Shown: one piece after another, positions 1 to 6,954 of the stretch
Numbering within the stretch: position 1 is the first letter of the stretch
Layout of the letters: the number at the start of each line of letters is the position of its first letter
Origin: Rhodobacter sp.
GTDB lineage: Bacteria; Pseudomonadota; Alphaproteobacteria; Rhodobacterales; Rhodobacteraceae
DNA: 11,240 nt
Assembly: GCA_027482795.1 (NCBI GenBank)
Contig: JAIXVS010000121.1
Location: 1 to 11,240 of the forward strand
Direction: 5' to 3'
Program-made: the position numbers and the translations under genes
The notes under the pieces: model-generated
Seen by the model: only the letters and a program-made list of their open reading frames with translations
Databases searched by the model: none
Told to the model about the DNA's origin: nothing

Positions 1-40
1 GGCAAGACCCAGAGCGGCAGGGCAAAGGCCCAAACAAACA

Positions 41-70
41 CACCCGCGCCAAGAAACCTTGGCGCGGGTG
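41..70 (-). terminator. GC-rich hairpin, probable terminator downstream of tRNA-Met
   Basis: Perfect 13-bp inverted repeat: CACCCGCGCCAAG (41-53) pairs with CTTGGCGCGGGTG (58-70) around a 4-nt loop, AAAC. On the minus strand the stem is followed by a T-rich run, TGTGTTTGTTTG, which fits an intrinsic terminator for the tRNA transcript ending about 90 nt upstream. On the plus strand the tail (TTCATTT) is weaker, so the hairpin could also end a plus-strand gene lying left of the window. Confidence 0.65.
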
Positions 71-92
71 TTCATTTGAAACAACAGCGCCG

Positions 93-135
93 CTGCGCTT
101 CACAAATAGCGCAGACAAAAGCAAAATGCTTTTGT
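93..135 (-). other. Two small stem-loops between the tRNA and the terminator
   Basis: Two inverted repeats lie just 3' of the tRNA on the minus strand. One is a perfect 9-bp AT-rich stem, ACAAAAGCA (115-123) with TGCTTTTGT (127-135), loop AAA. The other is a 6-bp stem, CTGCGC (93-98) with GCGCAG (109-114). Neither has a clean following T-tract. They may act as 3' processing or trailer structures of the tRNA precursor, or may be incidental. Confidence 0.35.
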
Positions 136-161
136 TCGCGGTCTGATAATAAAGAGGGAAG

Positions 162-238
162 TGGTGGCGAGGGGGGGACTCGAACCCCCGACCCCGCGAT
201 TATGAGTCGCGTGCTCTAACCAGCTGAGCTACCTAGCC
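162..238 (-). tRNA. tRNA-Met (CAT anticodon), elongator type
   Basis: The minus strand folds into a complete cloverleaf. The 5' acceptor strand GGCTAGG (238-232) pairs with CCTCGCC (172-166). The D stem is GCTC/GAGC. The anticodon stem CGCGA/TCGCG carries loop CTCATAA (206-200), anticodon CAT. The T stem GGGGG/CCCCC carries loop TTCGAGT. The discriminator is A and the 3' CCA is encoded (164-162). The G1-C72 pair and the lack of a GGG/CCC anticodon stem argue against the initiator. The order GGCTA, GTAGCTCAG, TGGTTAGAGCAC and GGGGTC follows the E. coli elongator metT pattern as I recall it, rather than the lysidine tRNA-Ile2, though CAT alone cannot separate those two. One oddity is that position 4 (T) faces C69, a mismatch in the acceptor stem. 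Confidence 0.93.
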
Positions 239-248
239 ACTGCGCGCT

Positions 249-277
249 TCGGTAGGGGAAGGGGCGCGGCGCGTCAA
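249..277 (-). promoter_or_regulatory. Putative sigma70-type promoter of tRNA-Met
   Basis: On the minus strand there is a -35-like TTGACG (277-272), a 17-bp spacer and a -10-like TACCGA (254-249). A GC-rich discriminator then leads within about 10 nt to the mature tRNA 5' end at 238. The -35 is strong and the -10 imperfect. A GC-rich discriminator is typical of stable-RNA promoters under stringent control, but that regulation is inferred. The rest of 239-337 shows no gene, only the short gap to the hydantoinase stop codon. Confidence 0.55.
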
Positions 278-337
278 GGGGGAAATGCAGCCCACCTGAC
301 TTTCCGTTTTCGCGCAATCCGATTTAGACGGGCTCAC

Positions 338-2377
338 TTAAACAAGGTTTGGCGCATGGGCCACGCGCGGGCGGCCCGATGCTGTGACCGATATGCGCGC
401 TTCGACAAACATCGTGCGCCCTTCGACCGATGCTTCACGAATGTCATGGGTGACGGAAATGCGCAGATCGGCAGCGCCTGCGGCCTGCGCACGGCCCGAT
501 GCCTCTGCCGTCAAAGCGGCCTCTACCGCAGCAAGGGCCACATCTTTGCTGTTGAAATGCTGCAATCCCTCGGCCAGATGCACGGTATAGCGCCCTTCCG
601 ATGGGCTAGTCACAGTGGCGCTGGCGCGCTGCGAAATTTGCCCCACCACCGCGCCAATGGCGTTGGCAACACCTGCGTGCTGGGGCAAAATCATCTCGCA
701 GCCCAGCGCCTGCCCCACCGCGCCGTAATAGCTGGGGGCAGATGCGCCAAGGCCAATCACCGGCACGCCAAGGCGCAGGGCAATTTGCACCACGCCCTTG
801 TGCTGGGCCAATCCCGCGCGGGTCAGCGCATGGCGTGCAAGGCCCGCGCCGTCATGCCCCGCAAAGGCAGGGTCTTCGGCAAAGGCAGCCTCTAGCAGAC
901 AATCGGCGGTTTGCTGGGTCAACTGGTCGATGATGCTTTGCGCCAGTGGTTCTGCCCCGCTGGCAAACCTCTCGCCCGCCCCATTGCGCCGCCGCGCCAG
1001 CAAGGTCACCACCTTTTGCGCGGCCCCCCCGTCCCAGCCCGACTGCCTGCCCAAAACATGGCTGGCATCCGAAGGGGTCACCCCCGCAATCATCACCAAA
1101 CCGCGCGCCACCAGCGATGTCAGCGCCGCCACTTCCAGCCGCGAATTCAGGCAGGCCGCCATGGGCATGGGCGCGGTGATGCGCGCCAGCAGCCCAGCCT
1201 CACGCGCGGTTAGCCCCGCAATGGCTGCCGCTTCGCCCCCCCCACCTGCAATGCCCATCGGTACCACAAACCGCCCGTCAAATTCGCCCGCCGTATCGGT
1301 AGACAGGGCGCGATCCAGCGCACTGTGCACCATGTCGGCATGGGTGCTGGCCAGCAACGAAACGGGGATCAATCGGCGCGGGCCAAGGCGCAGGCCGCCT
1401 GTCAGACCTTCAGTAATCAGATGCACTTCGCTATCGCCGCCAAGGCCCGTGGTCCGCATGGCAACCGCCTCGACCATGGTGCGAAATCCGCCCACCCGCG
1501 CGCCCATCGGGTCAATCTCTGGCAGGCCATCTTTCAGCAGCGCCACATCGGTGGTCGTCCCGCCAATATCAGACACCAGCGCGTTCTGCGCCCCCGTCAG
1601 CCAGCGCGCGCCCACAATACTGGCCGCAGGGCCAGACAGAATGGTTTCAATGGGCCGCTCGCGCACCATGGCGGCAGAAATCAGCGCGCCATCGCCGCGC
1701 ACCACCATCAGGGGGGCAGTTATGCCGATGCTGGCAAGATGACGCTCGCAGGCGGAAATCAGGCGGTCAATCATGCCAATCAGCCGCGCATTCAGCACCG
1801 CCGTCAGCGCCCGCTTGGGCCCGTTCAAATCTGCCGAAAGTTCATGGCTGCACGTCACAGGCCGCCCCGTTGCCGCGCGGATCGCGTTGCGCAGGGCAAT
1901 CTCATGCGCAGGGTTGCGGGTGGCAAATTTTGCCGCCACGGCAAAGCCCATCACCTGATCGCCCAGCGCGCGGATCTGCGGCATGGCAGCCTCTATATCC
2001 AGCGCAGCCGCCTCGCCCCCCGCATGGTTATGCCCGCCCGCAAGGGTAATAACAGGGTCACCCTTCAGCGCCTCGGTCAAGCCGCCGCGCCCCAGATCAT
2101 CTGCGTCAAAGCCCACAAAAATCAGCGCAACGCGCCCGCCTTGGCCTTCGACCAAAGCATTGGTCGCCAGCGTGGTTGACAGCGATACCAGCGCGACATC
2201 GCCCGCCGCGATGCCCGATTGCGCCAGCGCGGCGTCCACCGCCCCGCCCACGCCCAGCGCCAAATCGGCGCGGGTGGTCAGCGATTTTGCCGCGCCAATA
2301 ACCTTATCTGCCGCCTCGTCCAAAATCACCGCATCGGTATAGGTGCCGCCCGTATCCACGCCCAGAAAATAGGCCAT
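338..2377 (-). CDS. Hydantoinase/oxoprolinase family protein (HyuA-like ATPase subunit)
   Basis: A 679-residue protein of the HyuA family (N-methylhydantoinase A, 5-oxoprolinase, acetone carboxylase beta), which uses ATP to activate a cyclic amide or related substrate. The sugar-kinase/actin-like nucleotide signatures are clear: GVDTGGTYTDAV at 6-17 (start of the Hydant_A_N domain), LSGPAASIVGA at 247-257 and SDIGGTTTDVAL at 269-280. A C-terminal GLGASAPSY (542-550) is followed by a small terminal domain. The length is normal for the family. The start was chosen at 2377 because MAYFLGVDTGG puts the phosphate-binding motif at the very N terminus, as in relatives, with a G-rich leader GGGCAGGGCGGGG just upstream. 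The frame stays open 362 codons further 5', but that part is antisense to selD and is not protein-like. A HyuB partner, normally adjacent in hydantoinase and oxoprolinase operons, is absent from the window. Substrate unknown. The divergent selD neighbour suggests, but does not show, a selenium or sulfur compound link. Confidence 0.88.
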   Translation of the reverse strand: MAYFLGVDTGGTYTDAVILDEAADKVIGAAKSLTTRADLALGVGGAVDAALAQSGIAAGDVALVSLSTTLATNALVEGQGGRVALIFVGFDADDLGRGGLTEALKGDPVITLAGGHNHAGGEAAALDIEAAMPQIRALGDQVMGFAVAAKFATRNPAHEIALRNAIRAATGRPVTCSHELSADLNGPKRALTAVLNARLIGMIDRLISACERHLASIGITAPLMVVRGDGALISAAMVRERPIETILSGPAASIVGARWLTGAQNALVSDIGGTTTDVALLKDGLPEIDPMGARVGGFRTMVEAVAMRTTGLGGDSEVHLITEGLTGGLRLGPRRLIPVSLLASTHADMVHSALDRALSTDTAGEFDGRFVVPMGIAGGGGEAAAIAGLTAREAGLLARITAPMPMAACLNSRLEVAALTSLVARGLVMIAGVTPSDASHVLGRQSGWDGGAAQKVVTLLARRRNGAGERFASGAEPLAQSIIDQLTQQTADCLLEAAFAEDPAFAGHDGAGLARHALTRAGLAQHKGVVQIALRLGVPVIGLGASAPSYYGAVGQALGCEMILPQHAGVANAIGAVVGQISQRASATVTSPSEGRYTVHLAEGLQHFNSKDVALAAVEAALTAEASGRAQAAGAADLRISVTHDIREASVEGRTMFVEARISVTASGRPRVAHAPNLV

Positions 2378-2444
2378 ATGCCCCGCCCTGCCCTTTGATC
2401 GCCGCCAGTCGCGCCAGCGATAGGGGCAAATCACGCCAATGTCA

Positions 2445-2468
2445 GCCCCAAGCACGACCAATTGGGGC
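2445..2468. promoter_or_regulatory. Dyad in the divergent hydantoinase/selD intergenic region
   Basis: Inverted repeat GCCCCAA (2445-2451) and TTGGGGC (2462-2468), with a 10-bp centre, in the 159-bp gap between two divergent genes. The position suits an operator shared by both promoters, but no convincing -35/-10 pair is visible around it. The arms are short and GC-rich, so chance is possible. Confidence 0.3.
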
Positions 2469-2536
2469 AATCTGCGGCATATGCGCCATGGCCCTTGCCC
2501 GCAGTTGGGCGTAAATGGGCAGGGAAAGAGGGCGCT

Positions 2537-4723
2537 ATGCAAACCACCTATCCTATTGTGAAAGATATCGTTCTGGTCGGCGGCGGGCACACCCATGCGC
2601 TGGTCGCCCGCATGTGGGCGATGCAGCCGCAGGCAGGCGTGCGCCTGACCATCATCAACCCAAACCCTGCCGCCCCTTACACGGGGATGCTGCCAGGCTA
2701 CATCGCAGGCCATTACACCCGCGCCGAAATGATGATTGATCTGTTCCGCCTTGCCCGCCATGCTGGCGCGCGGCTGATCTTGGACAGTGCCGTGGGCCTT
2801 GATCGCGGCGCGCGCCATGTCTTGCTGCAATCGGGGCGCACCATTCCCTATGATCTGTGCAGCATTGATATTGGCATCTCGTCCGATTTGCCCAATGTTG
2901 CGGGCTTTGCCCAATTTGGCCACGCCGCCAAACCGTTGGGGGATTACGCCCGCGCATGGCAGGCGTTTTTGGCCCGCGATATTCCCGCCCCCCATTTGGT
3001 GCTGATTGGGGCAGGCGTGGGCGGCGTGGAACTTGCGCTGGCGTCCCAGCACCGCCTGCGCGCCATGGGCCGCGCGCCGCAAATCACGCTGGTGCAGCGC
3101 CACGCCCGCGCGCTGAACGGGGTGGGCGACATGGCCCGTGCGATGCTGCTGGATCAGCTGCGCGCCGCAGGCATCACCCTGCTGACAGGGGCCGAGCCTG
3201 CCGAAATTGCCGCGGATAGCGTCACCCTTACCGATGGCCGCATCCTGCCGTCTGACTTCACCCTTGCCGTGGCTGGAACGCGCGGCCAAAGCTGGCTTTC
3301 GCAAACGGGGCTTGATCTGGTCGATGGGCATATCACCGTCACCCCCACCCTGCGCAGCAGCGATCCTGCCGTCTTCGCAGCAGGCGATTGCGCGCATTTG
3401 GCCTTTGCCCCCCGCGCCAAGGCAGGGGTTTACGCCGTGCGCGCCGCCCCCATTTTGGCCCATAACCTGCGCGTCAGCCTGCTGGGCCAGCCCTTGCGCA
3501 GATTTGCCCCGCAGAAAGATTATCTGAAGCTTATCTCGCTGGGCGGCCAGCGCGCGGTGGCCGATAAATGGGGCCTGCCCCTGCGCGGCGCGTGGCTGTG
3601 GCGCATCAAAGATAAGATTGACCGCGATTTCATGGCCAAATTTGCCGATTACCCCGCCATGCCGCGCGCGGGGGTTCCCCAGCCCGCCGTGGCAGGGCTG
3701 GCCACCGCCATGGGCGAGGCCCCTCTGTGCGGGGGCTGCGGCGCAAAACTGGGGGCGGATGCGCTAACCCTTGGCCTGCGCGCCCTGCCCGCCCCCCGCC
3801 GCACCGATGTTCTGTCCGCGCGCGGCGACGATGCCGCCGTGTTGCAGCATGGGGAAGGCGTTCAGGTCATCACCACCGACCATCTGCGCAGCTTTTGCTT
3901 TGACGCAGGCCAAATGGCGCGCATTGCCGCAATCCATGCCTTAGGCGATGTCTGGGCCATGGGGGCCGCCGCGCAGGCCGTTCTGGCCCAAATCACCCTA
4001 CCCCCCGCGTCCGACCCCAAATCGGCGCAAATGCTGGCCGAGGTGATGGGGGCAGCCGCCGAAGTCATCACCGCCGCAGGGGCCGATCTGGTGGGCGGGC
4101 ACAGCGCGAGCGGCGCAGAGCTGACCATAGGCTTTACCGTGACGGGCCTTTCCAAAACCCCGATCATGACCACAGGCGCACAGGTTGGCGATGCCCTGAT
4201 CCTCACCAAACCCCTAGGCTCAGGCATTATCATGGCCGCCGAAATGGCGCTTGCGGGCTTGGACACGATCATTCTGGGCGAGGCTGTGGCCGCCGCCCTC
4301 ACCCATATGCAGCGCGGCCAAGGCGCGGCATCGGCCATTCTTGCCCCCCATGCCCATGCCATGACCGATGTCACAGGCTTTGGCCTTGCAGGGCATCTTT
4401 TGGAAATGCTGGAAGGCGGCAAGATTGGGGCCGAACTGACCGCCGCCGCCATTCCCCTGATGCTGGGCGCACGCGAATTGGCACAGGCGGGCTATGGCAG
4501 CAGCTTGCTTCCCACCAACATCGCCGCCCATGCGGGCCGGGTGGATGGGGCAACAGGCGCATTGGAAACCCTGCTGCACGATCCGCAAACCGCTGGCGGA
4601 TTGCTGGCCGCCGTGCCGATGGACAGCGCGGATGATCTGCTGACCAAACTGCGCGCTGGCGGCGATCAGGCCGCGATCATCGGGCGTATCACCGCAGGGG
4701 CTGCGCGCATCACACTGGTCTAA
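2537..4723 (+). CDS. selD: Selenide, water dikinase (selenophosphate synthetase) fused to an N-terminal NAD(P)/FAD oxidoreductase
   Basis: A 728-residue fusion. Residues about 8-365 are a pyridine nucleotide-disulfide oxidoreductase (NDH-2-like), with the FAD motif VLVGGGHTH (12-20), a second dinucleotide site LIGAGVGGVELA (156-167) and the C-terminal flavin motif AAGDCAHL (281-288). This matches the known SelD N-terminal extension family (TIGR03169, from memory). Residues about 392-728 are SelD, which makes selenophosphate from selenide and ATP. CGGCGAK (398-404) supplies the catalytic Cys401 and Lys404. Also present are RGDDAAV (429-435), HALGDVWAMGA (467-477), GGHS (520-523), DVTGFGLAGH (611-620) and HDPQTAGG (681-688). 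The catalytic position is Cys, not selenocysteine (no in-frame TGA). The start at 2537 was preferred over 2462 because AGGGAAAGAGGG lies just upstream and because homologues begin near the FAD motif. The 3' end overlaps mnmH by 14 bp. The oxidoreductase domain may supply or condition reduced selenium, which is inference. Confidence 0.96.
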   Translation: MQTTYPIVKDIVLVGGGHTHALVARMWAMQPQAGVRLTIINPNPAAPYTGMLPGYIAGHYTRAEMMIDLFRLARHAGARLILDSAVGLDRGARHVLLQSGRTIPYDLCSIDIGISSDLPNVAGFAQFGHAAKPLGDYARAWQAFLARDIPAPHLVLIGAGVGGVELALASQHRLRAMGRAPQITLVQRHARALNGVGDMARAMLLDQLRAAGITLLTGAEPAEIAADSVTLTDGRILPSDFTLAVAGTRGQSWLSQTGLDLVDGHITVTPTLRSSDPAVFAAGDCAHLAFAPRAKAGVYAVRAAPILAHNLRVSLLGQPLRRFAPQKDYLKLISLGGQRAVADKWGLPLRGAWLWRIKDKIDRDFMAKFADYPAMPRAGVPQPAVAGLATAMGEAPLCGGCGAKLGADALTLGLRALPAPRRTDVLSARGDDAAVLQHGEGVQVITTDHLRSFCFDAGQMARIAAIHALGDVWAMGAAAQAVLAQITLPPASDPKSAQMLAEVMGAAAEVITAAGADLVGGHSASGAELTIGFTVTGLSKTPIMTTGAQVGDALILTKPLGSGIIMAAEMALAGLDTIILGEAVAAALTHMQRGQGAASAILAPHAHAMTDVTGFGLAGHLLEMLEGGKIGAELTAAAIPLMLGARELAQAGYGSSLLPTNIAAHAGRVDGATGALETLLHDPQTAGGLLAAVPMDSADDLLTKLRAGGDQAAIIGRITAGAARITLV

Positions 4724-5765
4724 TCGCCGCCAGTGCCGCCGCGATTTGCCCTGCCAGCGCGTCCAGCCCTGCAACGTCCAAACGGTCAGCCCGCAAAACT
4801 TGCACAACCTTATCCTGCCGCGCGCGGTGCTTAGCATAGCGCGGGTCATAATGCGCCTGCATCAGCCCCGTGGCCAAGTCCATATACTGCCCCGCCGCCG
4901 CCTGCGCCTGCCATTGCGCGATTTGATCGGCAGGATGCGCCGCGCGCAGCATTTCGATAATGCCCATCAGTCGGGCGGAATCGGCGATCATATCAGGATA
5001 GGCCGCAATCAAATGCGCCGCGCGCGCGGGGGCAGGTGCCTCGATAAACACACGCGGGGCCGCCTGCATCGCCTTCCAAATGCTGGCGGGCAGGCGGCAA
5101 TTGCCAATCTTGGAACTTTCCGCCTCAATCACCACAGGCCGCAGCGGGTCTAGTCCCGCAATGGCATAGGCCAGCGCCGTTTCAAACGCCTTTTGGGCAG
5201 GCTGCGGCCCCACCGCGCCAAACAGTGATCCGCGATGCCGCGCCAGCCCCTCTAAATCCAGCACCTGCACACCGCGCGCAGCCAGCAGTGGCAGCAGCGC
5301 GGTTTTTCCTGCGCCCGTATTTCCATCCAAAACCACGGCGCGCAGGGGGAACGGCATCTCATACAGCGCCTGAACCACGCGCCCGCGCCACGCCTTATAC
5401 CCGCCCGCAATCGTTTCTACCCGCCAGCCGATCTGCCCCAAGATCATCGCAAAGGATCCAGACCTTTGCCCGCCGCGCCAGCAATAGACCAAGGGTTTCC
5501 ACCCGCCCAGCATACCCGCCAGCGGCCCTTGCAAATGGCGCGCCGCATTGGCCGCCACCAGCGCCGCACCCAATTTGCGCGCGTCAAAGGGGCTGACTTG
5601 CTTATACATCGTCCCTACGCGGGCGCGTTCCTCGTCCGACAGCACAGGCAGGTTGATCGCACTGGGAATATGATCTTCGGCATATTCGGCAGGCGCGCGC
5701 ACATCAATCAGGGTGTCAAACCCCGCATGAGGCACATCAAAAAACTGGGTCAGGGTCAAAGCCAT
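4710..5765 (-). CDS. mnmH: tRNA 2-selenouridine synthase
   Basis: A 351-residue protein, close to the roughly 364 residues of the E. coli enzyme (also SelU/YbbB). It converts 2-thiouridine at the wobble position of tRNA-Lys, -Glu and -Gln to 2-selenouridine, through a geranylated intermediate, using selenophosphate. The N-terminal rhodanese domain (about 5-130) has DVRAPAEYAEDHIPSAINLP (21-40) and the signature YCWRGGQRS (94-102), with the reactive Cys95. A P-loop, GNTGAGKT (148-155), and VIEAESSKIG (212-221) mark the C-terminal ATPase-like domain. The start at 5765 was chosen because MALTLTQF resembles relatives and AAGG lies 5 nt upstream. An in-frame ATG at 5813 would add 16 uncharacteristic residues. 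The TGA stop falls inside the convergent selD 3' end. Together with SelD this completes a selenouridine pathway; no selA, selB or Sec tRNA is in the window. Confidence 0.96.
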   Translation of the reverse strand: MALTLTQFFDVPHAGFDTLIDVRAPAEYAEDHIPSAINLPVLSDEERARVGTMYKQVSPFDARKLGAALVAANAARHLQGPLAGMLGGWKPLVYCWRGGQRSGSFAMILGQIGWRVETIAGGYKAWRGRVVQALYEMPFPLRAVVLDGNTGAGKTALLPLLAARGVQVLDLEGLARHRGSLFGAVGPQPAQKAFETALAYAIAGLDPLRPVVIEAESSKIGNCRLPASIWKAMQAAPRVFIEAPAPARAAHLIAAYPDMIADSARLMGIIEMLRAAHPADQIAQWQAQAAAGQYMDLATGLMQAHYDPRYAKHRARQDKVVQVLRADRLDVAGLDALAGQIAAALAAIRPV

Positions 5766-5922
5766 AGGCCTTGCATAGCAACCCACAGCCCGCACGCAAT
5801 CACCCAGCGGCATTTATCTGCCACCACCGCACAAAATAATGTGAGGATTCGCCCCGCGCCCTTGACCTTTGCTGCGCGATTCCCCTTTGGTACTCGCGAA
5901 GTCTCAAATTAAGGTTCAAACC

Positions 5923-6900
5923 GTGATCCTAACTGCCCCCCGCCTGTTTGGCATTCTTGCCCTAACCGTTTTGGCCGCTTGCGGTGGCGGCACGCCCACA
6001 ACCGAAGATGCGCCCACAGGGCCAGTTGCGGGCTATGGCGGCATGGAAGACGGCGGTTTTTATATTGAACCCGTTGACCCAACCCTTTTGACCCCCGCCC
6101 AGCGCCGCACCGAAGTTGACTTTGCAGGTGACGAGCCTGTGGGCAGCATTGTGGTCGATATCTATGCGCGCAAACTATATCACGTTCAGGAAGGCGGTCG
6201 CGCCATGCGTTATTCCATCGCCGTTGGTCGCGAAGGGCTTTCCTTTACAGGCACGGGCGTGATTGGCCGCAAGGCGGAATGGCCCTCGTGGCAGCCCACC
6301 GCCAATATGCTGCGCACGCGCCCTGACCTGTACGCCAAATATGCAAACGGTCGCCCTGGCGGGGCAGATAACCCGCTGGGATCGCGCGCGCTGTATTTGT
6401 ATCGCGGCGGCAAAGATACCTATTTCCGCATTCACGGCACGATTCAAAACGAAAGCATTGGCCGCGCCACGTCGGCAGGCTGTATCCGTCTGTTCAACCA
6501 AGACGTGATCCATCTGTATGAACAGATCGAACCTGGCACCCAAGTCAAAGTGCGCACCTTGGCCGAAAGCATCAAGGCCGAAGGCCCCTATATGGATGAT
6601 GTCGCTGGCTTTGCCGTGCCCAACACCGCCGAAAACGCCGAAGCCGTGGCCGAAGCCGCCGCCGCCAAAGCTTTGGCCGAGGCGCAGGCCGCCGAAGATC
6701 TGGCCAAAGCCGCAGAAAAAGCCGCCAAAGAACGCGAACGCGCAGATCGTAAGCGGCTGCGCGAATGCAGGGCCCAGAATATAGACGAGGCGCTATGCCC
6801 GCCCCTGCCCGAACCTGAACTGATCGAGGAAGAGGTGGAATTTACCTTCACCCCCGCAATTTCGGAACTGGGCCAAAATTCTGGCGATACAAGCCGCTAA
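5923..6900 (+). CDS. L,D-transpeptidase (YkuD domain) lipoprotein
   Basis: A 325-residue protein predicted to be exported and lipidated. The N terminus MILTAPRLFGILALTVLAAC is a signal peptide ending in a lipobox (LAAC, Cys20). The YkuD domain spans about 73-210, with His171 in FRIHGT and the catalytic Cys187 in SAGCIRL. Such enzymes make 3-3 peptidoglycan crosslinks or attach proteins to peptidoglycan; which one applies here cannot be told. After the domain comes an Ala/Glu/Lys-rich, probably helical stretch (about 235-278), then two cysteines (282, 292) and an acidic proline-containing tail. The GTG start at 5923 was chosen because AAGG lies 8 nt upstream and it gives a compact signal peptide. 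A TTG at 5869 would lengthen the n-region and has no clear ribosome site. The gene is divergent from mnmH across 157 bp, with a TTGACC -35-like element at 5862-5867 but no good -10. It ends at a strong terminator. Confidence 0.92.
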   Translation: MILTAPRLFGILALTVLAACGGGTPTTEDAPTGPVAGYGGMEDGGFYIEPVDPTLLTPAQRRTEVDFAGDEPVGSIVVDIYARKLYHVQEGGRAMRYSIAVGREGLSFTGTGVIGRKAEWPSWQPTANMLRTRPDLYAKYANGRPGGADNPLGSRALYLYRGGKDTYFRIHGTIQNESIGRATSAGCIRLFNQDVIHLYEQIEPGTQVKVRTLAESIKAEGPYMDDVAGFAVPNTAENAEAVAEAAAAKALAEAQAAEDLAKAAEKAAKERERADRKRLRECRAQNIDEALCPPLPEPELIEEEVEFTFTPAISELGQNSGDTSR

Positions 6901-6920
6901 CCGTTTTCGGAAATCTACCC

Positions 6921-6949
6921 AAAACGCGCGCACCCCCCGCGCGCGTTTT
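6921..6949. terminator. Bidirectional intrinsic terminator between convergent genes
   Basis: An 11-bp stem, AAAACGCGCGC (6921-6931) with GCGCGCGTTTT (6939-6949), loop ACCCCCC. T-runs flank both sides: TTTT on the plus strand ends the transpeptidase transcript, and the complementary AAAA arm gives TTTT for the minus-strand cupin transcript. It sits exactly between the two stop codons (6900 and 6955). Confidence 0.88.
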
Positions 6950-6954
6950 ACATT

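Noticed and set aside
1..92. Possible 3' end of a protein gene at the left edge
   Set aside because: More than one frame is open for a short distance, but none gives a recognisable sequence, so no gene can be supported. Only the hairpin at 41-70 is clear.
162..238. tRNA 3' end as an integration attachment site
   Set aside because: No repeated copy of the tRNA 3' end and no integrase gene were seen in the window.
798..1742. 314-codon plus-strand open frame antisense to the hydantoinase gene
   Set aside because: It is a Ser/Pro/Ala/Arg-rich shadow of a well supported gene, with no domain or ribosome site.
2378..3463. 362-codon open extension upstream of the hydantoinase start, antisense to selD
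   Set aside because: The predicted protein is compositionally odd (rich in Gly, Gln, His, Arg), has no recognisable domain, and lies entirely over the intergenic region and the conserved oxidoreductase domain of selD. It is best explained by GC-rich codon bias.
3728..3750. Possible selenocysteine site in selD
   Set aside because: The catalytic position is a TGC cysteine codon, the frame has no internal TGA, and no Sec machinery is present in the window.
5834..5847. Near-palindrome CACAAAATAATGTG upstream of mnmH
   Set aside because: Only four base pairs match at the outer ends, and there is no promoter context to suggest an operator.
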